Source of the DNA: Porticoccus sp. | Lineage (GTDB): Bacteria; Pseudomonadota; Gammaproteobacteria; Pseudomonadales; Porticoccaceae | DNA: 16,952 nucleotides | Assembly: GCA_011049795.1 (NCBI GenBank) | Contig: DRHD01000389.1 | Coordinates: forward strand, 1 to 16,952 | Direction: 5' to 3' | Part shown: positions 1 to 7,959 of the stretch, piece by piece | Layout: each line of letters opens with the position of its first letter | Numbering within the stretch: position 1 is the stretch's first letter | The notes under the pieces: model-generated | Database searches by the model: none | Told to the model about the DNA's origin: nothing | What the model saw: only the letters and a program-made list of their open reading frames with translations | Position numbers and translations under genes: made by a program

Positions 1-176
1 CCATAGTTCAAGGAAAGCATTAGTGCGGTGATCCATTCCAGTGGCCGCTCCAAGCGGTCTTTTAATGAGGTAAATATATCCAGCAGTACGATTGAGATGC
101 CAAATATGAGTATTCGGGAAATACCAGACCAGGGATTTTTACGGTGTCTCCAGACATGGTTGTAGTCGCCGTTCAT
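1..176 (-). CDS. Membrane protein, N-terminal part only (cut by window edge)
   Basis: An open frame runs from an ATG at 174-176 to the window edge, giving 58 residues that begin MNGDYNHVWRHRKNPW. A basic, aromatic N-terminus is followed by a hydrophobic stretch at about residues 19-36 (RILIFGISIVLLDIF), then a charged loop (KDRLERPLE) and the start of a second hydrophobic stretch (WITALMLSL). The layout suggests a small inner-membrane protein. Its ATG overlaps the TGA of the upstream DUF4124 gene as ATGA, with AGAGA just upstream, so the two are probably translationally coupled. I do not recognise the family, and the rest of the protein is outside the window. Confidence 0.55.
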   Translation of the reverse strand, partial: MNGDYNHVWRHRKNPWSGISRILIFGISIVLLDIFTSLKDRLERPLEWITALMLSLNY

Positions 177-721
177 CGATCTCTGTTGCGATCCATATGA
201 CTACCCCTGTGTTGACTATTTCTATGGCTCTTTCTTGGGCTATGGGATGAAGGCCTGTCACGGAATATATTGGGTGTTAATAGTTTAGATTTTGGTACCA
301 GCACAGATCTGTTGTTTAGGTCGCGCTGTTTGTGAGGATGGGTGAATCGCGGCCTAAACAGACGGTGACGATAATAAGGGTAGTGCGAAGAGTAGTATTC
401 TTCTCTATAAATCAGAGGCGGAGAGAGCTGCTGTCTGGCCAGCGCCAGTTCTTCCTGTGCTTGGCGGATCTTGTTCCTTTCCAGGCGATCCTGCTTAAGG
501 CGGTCGCTTACCTGTGACATCTGCTCAATTCTTGCTGCTGATTCAGCAGAGGCTTGCTCGGTGTCACTGCTGTTTTTGAGGTCCAGTATTTCTACCAGCA
601 CACTATTCTCCACAGGTTCATCGCTGTAGGTAATAGTGCCGTCGGCATTGACAGACTTGTAAACAGTTTGCCCTTGTGCAGCGGCTGCTATCAAGGTCAA
701 CAATATAACGGTTAGCCGCAC
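173..721 (-). CDS. DUF4124 domain-containing secreted protein
   Basis: The first 18 or so residues (MRLTVILLTLIAAAAQGQ) look like a cleavable signal peptide. They are followed by QTVYKSVNADGTITYSDEP, the hallmark of DUF4124, a small periplasmic domain common in Gammaproteobacteria with no established biochemical role. Residues about 50-100 are rich in Glu, Gln, Arg and Ala and could form a coiled coil. The C-terminal 80 residues are strongly basic (many Arg, His, Ser), with aromatic clusters such as EEYYSSHYPYYRHR, and look disordered. The start is GTG at 719-721, chosen because GGAGGGAGGG lies just upstream. The 3' end overlaps the next membrane-protein gene by four bases (ATGA). Domain assignment is firm; function is unknown. 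Confidence 0.8.
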   Translation of the reverse strand: MRLTVILLTLIAAAAQGQTVYKSVNADGTITYSDEPVENSVLVEILDLKNSSDTEQASAESAARIEQMSQVSDRLKQDRLERNKIRQAQEELALARQQLSPPLIYREEYYSSHYPYYRHRLFRPRFTHPHKQRDLNNRSVLVPKSKLLTPNIFRDRPSSHSPRKSHRNSQHRGSHMDRNRDR

Positions 722-839
722 ACCCTCCCTCCATCTTGGCCATGAGGATTAGCTTCTTTGACACTATAGCAGCTGTAAAGTTGTTGAATGGGTGGTGCCT
801 ACCCAGTTGTCGTTTTTTGTATCCCCGTGGTGGATGCTT

Positions 840-2093
840 TTAGGTGCGCACTATTGGTAGCTGATTCCAGTTGGTGGTGTAGTGAGGTGAGCAGTGTTTC
901 TGACGCATAGACCAGCGTTTTTTTATCCCCTCTCCGGCGATAAAGGCAGTGCCTCGGCCATAGCGCTGATTGATGTTATCCAGTGTGTTCATTAGTTCAT
1001 CTGTCCTTTTGCTTTGATGTGTCTGAAAAATATCCTGTTGGTGATACTTCCTGGCGGTCAGTTCTATCAGGCCAACACCCGCCTTGAGGTAGGCGTGACC
1101 GGCTCGGTAAATCGAGCGAAGAGCTTGTTTGGCGTAGGCGGAGATAACTCGGCTGTCATCGGTGGGATAGGGTAGTTTTACCACCGTGCTATTGCTGTAA
1201 TAGTTGGGTTGATGGGGTGAGGTATGGATAAAAACATGAATGGTCAGTACCAGGTGTTGTTGCTTTCTTAGTTTCTCAGCTGCTCGATTGGCATAGAGGC
1301 TCACCGCTTGTAACAGAGGTGTGATTTCGGTGGGCTTTTCACCAAAAGAGCGGGTGCAGTAAATCTGTTTTTTATCGGGAGGAACATCTTCCAGCATCAG
1401 ACAGGGGTTGCCGTTGAGTTCTTCGACGGTTCGCTCTACGCAGACATTAAATTGGCGGCGAATAGTTTTTGGGTTGCTGCTGGCCAGCTCCCAGGCTGTA
1501 TGAATCGACATATCCGCTAGCCGTCGCCCAAGACGGGAACCAATGCCCCACACTTTTGTTACCGGAACCCGGCGCAACAACCATTGCCATTTATGGGGGC
1601 TGTCGAGTAGGCAGACACCCTCACAACTGGGAATGATCTTGGCTGCGTGGTTGGCCAGTTTGGATAGGGTTTTACTGGGAGCGATGCCTACGCTTACGGG
1701 CATCCGTACTTGTTGCCAAATGGCCTGCTTCATTTTCTGACCGTAGTGATTGAACTCTTGGTTAATGCCGGACAACTCAAGGAACATTTCGTCGATACTG
1801 TAAATTTCAATATCGGGACTGAAGTGGCGCAGGGTATCCATTACTCGATGGGAGATATCGCCGTAGAGACGGAAGTTGCTGGAAAATACTGCCACCCGAT
1901 GACGTTCGATCAAGTGACGTACTTTGAAGTAGGCGTGAAGGCCGGGAATACCCAACGCTTTCGCCTCTTTAGATCGGGCGATGATACAGCCATCGTTGTT
2001 ACTTAAAACGACGACTGGTTTATTGCGGAGATCAGGGCGAAAAATTTGTTCACAGCTGGCATAGCAGCTGTTGCAGTCGACTAACGCGAACAT
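840..2093 (-). CDS. umuC: DNA polymerase V catalytic subunit UmuC
   Basis: This is a Y-family translesion polymerase which, with processed UmuD, forms error-prone Pol V in the SOS response. The 417 residues match the usual UmuC length. The N-terminus MFALVDCNSCYASCEQIF carries the first metal-binding Asp (D6), and SIDEMFLEL supplies the catalytic D101/E102 pair. Helix-hairpin-helix DNA contacts are expected around VTKVWGIGSRLGRRLADM (about 178-195). QQDIF at 352-356 fits a beta-clamp-binding pentapeptide, at the position where E. coli UmuC has QLNLF. The ATG at 2091-2093 overlaps the 3' end of umuD by 13 bp, the usual coupled arrangement. It is expected to be co-transcribed from the LexA-controlled promoter ahead of umuD. 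No frameshift or lost catalytic residue is visible. Confidence 0.96.
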   Translation of the reverse strand: MFALVDCNSCYASCEQIFRPDLRNKPVVVLSNNDGCIIARSKEAKALGIPGLHAYFKVRHLIERHRVAVFSSNFRLYGDISHRVMDTLRHFSPDIEIYSIDEMFLELSGINQEFNHYGQKMKQAIWQQVRMPVSVGIAPSKTLSKLANHAAKIIPSCEGVCLLDSPHKWQWLLRRVPVTKVWGIGSRLGRRLADMSIHTAWELASSNPKTIRRQFNVCVERTVEELNGNPCLMLEDVPPDKKQIYCTRSFGEKPTEITPLLQAVSLYANRAAEKLRKQQHLVLTIHVFIHTSPHQPNYYSNSTVVKLPYPTDDSRVISAYAKQALRSIYRAGHAYLKAGVGLIELTARKYHQQDIFQTHQSKRTDELMNTLDNINQRYGRGTAFIAGEGIKKRWSMRQKHCSPHYTTNWNQLPIVRT

Positions 2094-2512
2094 CGATGAT
2101 GGCGTACGGAATGAATCACCACACCCTCGATCAATAAGTCGGCATTATCGTGTAATTCAATGGGCTGATAACGAACGTTGCCAGAACGTAATAATTTTTC
2201 GTGCATGTCCAACACCTTACAGGTGAGTTCACCATCAATGGCGGCGATGACCACATCCCCATGTTGTGGTTGTAAGGCACGATCCACAATCAATAAGTCG
2301 CCATTGAAAATGCCGAAGCCGGTCATCGAGTCTCCCTCTGCTCGGGCAAAGAATGTAGCAGAAGGATGTTTGATCAGGTGTTCTCTGAGATCCAGTGGCG
2401 TCTCTATAAAATCATCAGCGGGACTTGGAAATCCTGCGCGGACAGCCACGCTAAATAGAGGGAGAAGGGCAGGTTGAGTAAAGGTTGATAGTGGTAGGAG
2501 GGAGGCTTTCAT
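2081..2512 (-). CDS. umuD: SOS mutagenesis protein UmuD (self-cleaving)
   Basis: This is an S24/LexA-type protein whose RecA-stimulated self-cleavage yields UmuD', the partner of UmuC. Taking the ATG at 2510-2512 gives 143 residues. The predicted cleavage site is Ala26-Gly27 in RAGFPSP, where E. coli has Cys-Gly. The catalytic dyad is Ser62 (EGDSM) and Lys99 (LTCKV), with the same 37-residue spacing as S60/K97 of E. coli. The frame stays open upstream to a TTG at 2546-2548, but that codon is part of the predicted -35 element and precedes the LexA box, so the later ATG is preferred. There is no strong Shine-Dalgarno sequence before it (TTTACAAGA). The stop overlaps the start of umuC. Confidence 0.93.
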   Translation of the reverse strand: MKASLLPLSTFTQPALLPLFSVAVRAGFPSPADDFIETPLDLREHLIKHPSATFFARAEGDSMTGFGIFNGDLLIVDRALQPQHGDVVIAAIDGELTCKVLDMHEKLLRSGNVRYQPIELHDNADLLIEGVVIHSVRHHRCSR

Positions 2513-2519
2513 TCTTGTA

Positions 2520-2548
2520 AATATACTGTATATATAAACAGTATTCAA
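2520..2548 (-). promoter_or_regulatory. Predicted sigma-70 promoter of umuDC
   Basis: Read on the minus strand, TTGAAT (2543-2548) and TATATT (2520-2525) are separated by exactly 17 bp and bracket the LexA box. A start site 6-7 bases past the -10 would fall at about 2512-2514, on or just before the umuD ATG, implying a leaderless or nearly leaderless message. Confidence 0.65.
2526..2541 (-). promoter_or_regulatory. LexA (SOS) box of umuDC
   Basis: The 16 bases CTGTATATATAAACAG on the plus strand (CTGTTTATATATACAG read toward umuD) fit the gammaproteobacterial LexA consensus CTGT-N8-ACAG exactly, with an AT-rich centre. The box lies 13 bases before the umuD ATG and fills almost the whole spacer between the predicted -35 and -10 elements. 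Bound LexA should therefore block RNA polymerase directly, giving DNA-damage-inducible umuDC expression. Confidence 0.93.
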
Positions 2549-2598
2549 GGTGAATCCTTCTGAAAAATAGATAGCTAGACTAGAGCGTTAAACGTGAC

Positions 2599-4797
2599 CT
2601 AAACAATTTCAATATTCACTGGTACAGATTTAAATGCCGGCGTCTTGCTGCGAGGGTCACTTTCACAGCCGATAAGCACATTTGCTTCAGGGAAATAGGC
2701 CATCAGATTATTATCGGGTAAATCGAAAGGATAAACTCGAACGTGATCCATTTGACCATAGGCAGAAACCAGATTGACCACACTGTTATGAATGCCCAAG
2801 CGCTGGATAGTAGTGGGGCTCATTAATACCGACCATCGCTCTTGAGTATTGCGGTAGCTGTCTGTTTCCTCATAAATAATGGTGTTGAATTGACCTTCGC
2901 TACGCACAGTCATTAGGGTGAAGGGGTATTCTGGGTTTTTTGATTGGGGTGGCAATGGTTGTACTTTAAAGAGGGCTTTGCCTCCTGGTATATTAAATTT
3001 CGGCCCGTGTTTTAACCGACCTCCGATGTGAAACTCCTGTTTTTTCACATCAATATCAGCTAGTTGCTCCATACCTGGAATAACCTTGGCAATGGCTTCA
3101 CGAATATTTTTGTGCTGTTTGAATTGGCTAAAATCTATCGGGCTATCTACTAATAACTGTTGTGCGAAATCGCTAAGCACCACCACTTCGGGGCGGGTGT
3201 TTTCATGGCGATCGATACCCCCGTCACTGAGCCGTACATAATTGAACATGGATTCCTGCGTGGTGGGCTGCCACTCTTCATCACGAGCAGTGACAGGGAG
3301 GATCATACTTTCGCTGGTGTCACAGCCATGAACATGTCCGGGGTTCAGTGTGGTGGTTAAAAATAGCTTGAAGTCGATGTTATCCAGTGCCTCTTCTGCC
3401 CAAGTGGAATTCGGGGTGGCGCCATAGAGGTTACCACCCATTATCAGGGCGGTATCTATCTCACCCTTATGGGCCGCTTCAACACAGGCCAGTGTGTCCA
3501 TGCCTTTAGACGTGGGTAGTTGAGTGCCGAACTCAGACTCAATGTTATGAAAGATATCTTCAGCTAACACGGGTTTGACGCCAATGGTGCCAATGCCTTG
3601 AACATTACTATGACCACGTAGGGGAAGGAGTCCTGCGCCCGGTTTGCCAATCATGCCCCGCAATAGGGACAGGTTAGAAATATATTCGATATTTTCAACG
3701 CCGTGTTGGTGGTGTGTCATCCCCATACCCCAGGCGAAGATGACGTGCTGTGCCGCTATATATTGATCGGCCACCTTGTGAATCTGCTCACGGGAAATAC
3801 CGGTAGTCTGCTCAATGGTTTGCCAGTGGGTGTTTTCAATATCCTGCCTGAAAGCATCAAATTGCTCGGTATATTGGGTAATAAAGTCAATATTTTCGCC
3901 CTGCTTTTCCAGTACCGATTTGGCAATACCCTTAAATAGAGCGATATCGCTACCAATAGCAGGTTGCAAGTATTCACTGGCAATCCAAGTACCACCAGTG
4001 ATCATGGATTTGGCACTTTTTGGTACGGCAAAACGAACCAGCCCAGGTTCTTTGGCTGGATTGATGATAATCACTTTGCCATCTCGGTCACGTACACCCT
4101 TGAGTTGGTGAATAAAGCGAGGGTGGTTAGATGCCGGGTTGGCGCCGATAACAAAGACCATGTCACAGTGAGACAAGTCTTCCAGTTCCACAGTGGCCGT
4201 ACCTGTACCAATGGTGGAGCCCAGCGCTTCACTGGTCGCTTGGTGGCAGTAGTAGGAGCAGTTATTGACGTTATTGGTGCCGTAAAGTCGAGCCAATAAT
4301 TGAAAAACAAAACCAGCTTCGTTGGAGGATCTGCCAGAAGAGTAGAAAAAAGATCGAGACGGTTCAGTTGTAGAAAATTTTTCAGCGGCATAGGTCAGTG
4401 CCCATGCCCAACTGACTTCCCGAAAGTGGTTGGCATTTTTCTCCTTGAAAAGTGGATTGCCAAGTCTGCCGAGATGTTCGATCTCGTAGCTACTTAATTC
4501 ACGTAGCTCAGAAAGTGAATGCTGAAATATTTCTGACGGGATAGCCGGTTGTATATCGGTTGATTGTGCCTGAATACTTTTGTTGCAGACGGCGGGGAAT
4601 TCCCCCAACTCGTTAGTCATCCCACCCTGTTGGCCACCCATGCCCAGCCCGCAAGCTTTACAGGTATTTTTTGATGTCAGCGCTTTAGATGAATTTTTGA
4701 GGCCAATTTTTCGGACAGTATTGAGTGTATAGAGAACTTTTTTGGTTCCGCCGCCAATAAGGTGATTTGGTGTAGACAGGTTATGTTGGTTGCTCAT
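2599..4797 (-). CDS. YdeP/FdhF-like molybdopterin oxidoreductase, alpha subunit
   Basis: This 732-residue protein belongs to the molybdopterin-guanine-dinucleotide oxidoreductases of the DMSO-reductase superfamily. It most resembles the 'oxidoreductase alpha (molybdopterin) subunit' family that includes E. coli YdeP. Supporting segments are FFYSSGRSSNEAGFVFQLLA (150-169), ASNHPRFIHQLK, GMGMTHHQHGVENI, GMIGKPGAGLLPLRGHSNVQG and a C-terminal TVRSEGQFNTIIYEETDSYR. Near the N-terminus Cys46, Cys49 and Cys71 lie in CKACGLGMGGQQGGM and FPAVC, and may bind an iron-sulfur cluster; Cys180 and Cys184 (CSYYCHQATSEA) lie at a conserved family position. No Tat signal peptide is visible, so a cytoplasmic enzyme is likely. 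No electron-transfer subunit or fdhD is adjacent. The substrate is not proven: formate is only an analogy, and YdeP is linked to acid resistance in E. coli. The start ATG lacks a strong ribosome-binding site. Confidence 0.85.
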   Translation of the reverse strand: MSNQHNLSTPNHLIGGGTKKVLYTLNTVRKIGLKNSSKALTSKNTCKACGLGMGGQQGGMTNELGEFPAVCNKSIQAQSTDIQPAIPSEIFQHSLSELRELSSYEIEHLGRLGNPLFKEKNANHFREVSWAWALTYAAEKFSTTEPSRSFFYSSGRSSNEAGFVFQLLARLYGTNNVNNCSYYCHQATSEALGSTIGTGTATVELEDLSHCDMVFVIGANPASNHPRFIHQLKGVRDRDGKVIIINPAKEPGLVRFAVPKSAKSMITGGTWIASEYLQPAIGSDIALFKGIAKSVLEKQGENIDFITQYTEQFDAFRQDIENTHWQTIEQTTGISREQIHKVADQYIAAQHVIFAWGMGMTHHQHGVENIEYISNLSLLRGMIGKPGAGLLPLRGHSNVQGIGTIGVKPVLAEDIFHNIESEFGTQLPTSKGMDTLACVEAAHKGEIDTALIMGGNLYGATPNSTWAEEALDNIDFKLFLTTTLNPGHVHGCDTSESMILPVTARDEEWQPTTQESMFNYVRLSDGGIDRHENTRPEVVVLSDFAQQLLVDSPIDFSQFKQHKNIREAIAKVIPGMEQLADIDVKKQEFHIGGRLKHGPKFNIPGGKALFKVQPLPPQSKNPEYPFTLMTVRSEGQFNTIIYEETDSYRNTQERWSVLMSPTTIQRLGIHNSVVNLVSAYGQMDHVRVYPFDLPDNNLMAYFPEANVLIGCESDPRSKTPAFKSVPVNIEIV

Positions 4798-4821
4798 TAC
4801 ATTTCTGTCACTAGTTGGGAA

Positions 4822-4866
4822 GGCTGACCATACCGGGGCCTCACTGAGACCCCGGTATGGTCAGCC
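4822..4866 (-). terminator. 17-bp perfect inverted repeat after the RND exporter gene
   Basis: Left arm 4822-4838 (GGCTGACCATACCGGGG) is perfectly complementary to 4850-4866, with an 11-base loop that could itself close a further three base pairs (CTC/GAG). It begins four bases after the stop of the exporter and ends about 25 bases before the next start codon. The stem is very stable, but the following bases (TTCCCAAC) are not a T-run, so it is not a textbook intrinsic terminator. It could be a weak terminator, an attenuator that lowers expression of the downstream oxidoreductase, or an mRNA 3'-end stabiliser. Confidence 0.6.
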
Positions 4867-4870
4867 GGTA

Positions 4871-7456
4871 TTATTTCCCCAGTGGCTTGAGAATCAGAAT
4901 CAGCTTGGGTAGTAATGTCATGGAGCCTAGCAGCGCTGCAATCATCGCCAGTGATGTGAGCAGCCCAAAATAAACCGACGGAATAAAGTTGGACAGTGCC
5001 AGAATGGAGAAGCCCACAATAATGGTGATTGCTGTATAGAACAGTGCCCGTCCTATACTGGCATGAGCCCGGTGCATGGATGCAACGTAATCACGATCGA
5101 CTTCAAACTCCCGTTTGAAACGGGTGATGTAGTGGATGGCGTGGTCAACACCGATACCCACGGTGATGGCCGCGATAGTGATGGTCATCATGTCGAGCGG
5201 AATGCCAGCAATGCCCATGCCGCCGAGTACGACACTTGCCGCTAAAAAGTTAGGGAGAATAGCGATCAGGGAAATGGACACTGACCGGAATAGCACCAGG
5301 AACATCGCCATAATACCGAGAAATACAGTACCCAAAGTCATGATCTGAGAGCGGAAGAGGCTCTGAAGCATGTTGTTATAAAGTACTAGCAGTCCGGTGA
5401 AATTTACTTGGTCTGCCTCGAAGCCTGCCTCAGTGATGGCAAACTGATGAATTTTGGCCAGTAGGTCGTTACGGTTCAGTTCACCTTGAGTTTCATTGAC
5501 CCGCAGGGTGATCCGAGCCTGATTATGCTCCTGATTAATATAGGGATTGAGGAGAAGCTCGGCATTTTCTTCCGACAGCATCTGCGGCATTAATGCCAGT
5601 TCAAGATCATTGAGCTTGTGGCCTGACAAGTCAGAGGCTACATCGGTAACGGTGACCAGAGAGCTCACCTTGCCAATTTCTGGTAAAGATTCAAGGTAGA
5701 CATGTAGCTTTCTCAGATCTTCAACACCGGCGCCGGTTAACCAGTAGCTATGCTCAGTACCTTCTGACGTGTCGTCATCTGCGAAGGGGTCATCAAAGTC
5801 GTCATCGGCGAAAGGGTCATCATAAGAACCAGCTTCACTCTCATTACTATCTCCATATGCCCCGGCAAAGGGGCCGCTATTGGCATTATCCACCGCTGCG
5901 GTATCTCCACCTTTGTCAGAGCGCATAGAGCCGTGATCTATAGCAGGTGCATCGAGAATAATTTCAAGTGGAGTGGTGCCGCCCAGCTTGGCGTCAATCA
6001 CAGATAGCCCTTGGTAAATTTCAGTGTGGGGGCGGAAGTAATCAATAAAGCGGTTTTCTACTTGTAGCTGGGAAATACCCCAGCCGCTGATAAGCATTGC
6101 CAAGAACGCCAAGCCAAGTACGATTCCACCGTGTTTCTCAGTAAAGCGAGAGAAGTGGAGTGTGAAAGCCGCAGACTTGTCAGCTTTGTCTGTGTTTTCT
6201 CCCTTACCCCAAATCATCATTCCGGCCGGAATAATGATAAATGACAGGACGAGTGCCAGTATAATTCCCATCGTCATCATCCAGCCAAAGTCGATGACCG
6301 GGCGTATGTCACTGACGACCAGTGAAACAAATGCTACGACTGTTGTCAGTACCGTATAGAGGCAGGGTCGTGCCATGTACATCACAGTATTTCGCACCAA
6401 CTCCAGTTGGCTGCTATCTGGTGCATCACGGTGTAGTTCGCGGTAGCGAACAATCAGGTGAATGGTCAGCGCAAGGGTAATAATTAGTAGCAGTGAGACG
6501 AAGTTGGAGGAGATAACCGTGAGTCGCCAGTCAATCCAGCTGAGATAGCCGAGAATGATTTCTACGGACAAAACACAGGTCACCAGTGGCAATATAACCC
6601 AGCGGAGCTGACGAAAAATTACCGCCAGAGTAATGATAATAAACAGCAAAATACCCGTGCCAAAAATGTTTAGGTCGCTTTTGATAAAATCAACCATATC
6701 AGCAGTAATCATGCTGGGGCCACCCAGAAATACTTCAGCGTGCTCTTTGAAACGAAACATTTTTTGACGTATTTCTGCAACTCTTTGGTGCTCCTCGACA
6801 GCGCGAAGGGTGCGGTAGTCCAGAAATTCTTTACTTATTTGTTCAAGTTGGATGACTTCTTCAGGAGACAACCCCTCGGTATCTCGTTTAATCCGTAAGG
6901 CATCTCGTCCACTTACCAGCTCCAGATATTTCTCATCCAGCTCCATGATTGCCAGCAAGGCCGTGGTTTGACCGTCTTTGCTGAGAATTAGGTCACGGTA
7001 GATCGGGCTTTCGAGGAACTCTTTACGAGCCAGCTTCCGGTCAGTGTCTGGTAGCAGCAGGGTGCGCGGTGCTTCTTTAAGTTGTGTGACAGAAATTTTT
7101 GGGCTGTACAACAGAGGTACATTGAGCATGGAGGTGACGCTGGCAACACCATCAATTTTTGCTAATTCCTCGTGCATCTCACTGAGTGCGTTCAGCGACT
7201 TGTCATCAAACAGGTCACCTTCGTAGGGGGTGTAGGTTACAACGAGGAAATCACTGCTACCGTAGCGCAGCAATGATTCACGGAAATAAGTCAGACTGTT
7301 GTCATTTTCAAGTGTCAGGGAGTCTGCTGATGCATCAAGCTTGAAGTTTGGCAGGCCAAAGGCCATACCTACGGCAAGCAATAATACCGCCACTATTGAG
7401 GCGACAGGGCGACGCAGGATTAGTTTTTCATAGATTCCCAACAACCGCTCGGACAT
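4871..7456 (-). CDS. RND superfamily (MMPL-type) exporter
   Basis: This is an 861-residue inner-membrane protein of the MMPL/COG1033 'predicted exporter' branch of the RND superfamily, presumably proton-driven. The layout is the duplicated RND plan. TM1 is at about 18-35, followed by a periplasmic domain to about 255. A five-helix block spans about 260-415 (ending in RPVIDFGWMMTMGIILALV). TM7 is at about 445-465, followed by a second periplasmic domain to about 685 and a second helix block to the C-terminus. TVGIGVDHAIHYITRFKREF near 770 is the conserved stretch typical of this branch. The second periplasmic domain contains an Asp-rich insertion (about 545-562) from a tandem duplication. GAGAGATAAC precedes the ATG. 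No membrane-fusion or outer-membrane partner is nearby. The cargo (lipid, hopanoid or other hydrophobe) cannot be told from sequence. Confidence 0.88.
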   Translation of the reverse strand: MSERLLGIYEKLILRRPVASIVAVLLLAVGMAFGLPNFKLDASADSLTLENDNSLTYFRESLLRYGSSDFLVVTYTPYEGDLFDDKSLNALSEMHEELAKIDGVASVTSMLNVPLLYSPKISVTQLKEAPRTLLLPDTDRKLARKEFLESPIYRDLILSKDGQTTALLAIMELDEKYLELVSGRDALRIKRDTEGLSPEEVIQLEQISKEFLDYRTLRAVEEHQRVAEIRQKMFRFKEHAEVFLGGPSMITADMVDFIKSDLNIFGTGILLFIIITLAVIFRQLRWVILPLVTCVLSVEIILGYLSWIDWRLTVISSNFVSLLLIITLALTIHLIVRYRELHRDAPDSSQLELVRNTVMYMARPCLYTVLTTVVAFVSLVVSDIRPVIDFGWMMTMGIILALVLSFIIIPAGMMIWGKGENTDKADKSAAFTLHFSRFTEKHGGIVLGLAFLAMLISGWGISQLQVENRFIDYFRPHTEIYQGLSVIDAKLGGTTPLEIILDAPAIDHGSMRSDKGGDTAAVDNANSGPFAGAYGDSNESEAGSYDDPFADDDFDDPFADDDTSEGTEHSYWLTGAGVEDLRKLHVYLESLPEIGKVSSLVTVTDVASDLSGHKLNDLELALMPQMLSEENAELLLNPYINQEHNQARITLRVNETQGELNRNDLLAKIHQFAITEAGFEADQVNFTGLLVLYNNMLQSLFRSQIMTLGTVFLGIMAMFLVLFRSVSISLIAILPNFLAASVVLGGMGIAGIPLDMMTITIAAITVGIGVDHAIHYITRFKREFEVDRDYVASMHRAHASIGRALFYTAITIIVGFSILALSNFIPSVYFGLLTSLAMIAALLGSMTLLPKLILILKPLGK
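5771..5824 (-). repeat. 27-bp tandem duplication within the RND exporter gene
   Basis: Units 5771-5797 and 5798-5824 are nearly identical (both contain GTCGTCATC, GCGAA and GGGTCATCA on the plus strand). They are in frame and encode two copies of a DDPFADDD-like peptide in the second periplasmic domain. The result is a dense acidic patch next to a Gly/Ser/Asn-rich stretch, probably a flexible surface loop. Confidence 0.85.
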
Positions 7457-7565
7457 CTTGTTATCTCTCTAATTACTTATTATGAAGCGGCGCATTATGA
7501 CAGAAGAGAAGAGGGCTGTACCACACTGATAATACTTAAGCTATTTGGCGGTCAATGTGACCCTC

Positions 7566-7847
7566 TTATCTATCTATGTGACCCAGGGTTCGGTCGGGGG
7601 CAATGCAGTCTCGTACACGTTGTTTCAACACTTTTGCTTCGGGGAACCCTCCTTCCTGATTGCGATCCCAGATGACTGTATTGTCCAGAGTGATTTCAAA
7701 GGTACCCCCTTTTTCTGCTGGTTTGAGTGCCACTTCACTCAAATCCTCAGAGAAGGTCGTGAGTAACTCTTGGGCCAGCCAGGCAGAACGTAACAGCCAA
7801 TTACAGCGGGGGCAGTAGAGGATAGAAATGCGAGGTTTTGATGACAT
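7566..7847 (-). CDS. SelT/SelW/SelH (Rdx) family selenoprotein-W-like protein, Cys form
   Basis: A small thioredoxin-like-fold protein of the Rdx family, 93 residues from the preferred start. The N-terminus MSSKPRISILYCPRCNWLL carries the CxxC redox motif (Cys12-Pro-Arg-Cys15) followed by Asn-Trp, as in bacterial SelW-like proteins, with cysteine codons where some homologues use selenocysteine. GGTFEITLDNTVIWDR and GGFPEAKVLKQRVRD match the family's C-terminal half. An in-frame ATG at 7869-7871 exists, but the ATG at 7845-7847 has GGAAG eight bases upstream and gives the normal family start, so it is preferred. Function is unproven; redox or glutathione-linked roles are usually suggested. It is divergent from the dehydrogenase at 7960. 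Confidence 0.87.
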   Translation of the reverse strand: MSSKPRISILYCPRCNWLLRSAWLAQELLTTFSEDLSEVALKPAEKGGTFEITLDNTVIWDRNQEGGFPEAKVLKQRVRDCIAPDRTLGHIDR

Positions 7848-7959
7848 AAGGTACACTTCCAAATCAGACATATAAATAGTATTAAGGGGCTCGGGGAAAT
7901 GCTAAATCGGTTCACGGCGCCCTGTTTAATAGCCCCAAGATGGCTTCCAGGCAAAAAAT

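Noticed and set aside
332..517. Open frame on the plus strand opposite the DUF4124 gene
   Set aside because: It is an antisense shadow of a gene with a clear signal peptide and domain; it has no family features of its own.
789..805. Hairpin TGGGT/ACCCA with TTTTTT about eight bases later on the plus strand
   Set aside because: No plus-strand gene precedes it, and on the minus strand (after umuC) the tail lacks T residues; the stem is only five base pairs.
2513..2548. Longer umuD reading frame starting at the TTG at 2546-2548
   Set aside because: The TTG is part of the predicted -35, and the extra codons are the LexA box and -10 element; the family start fits ATG 2512.
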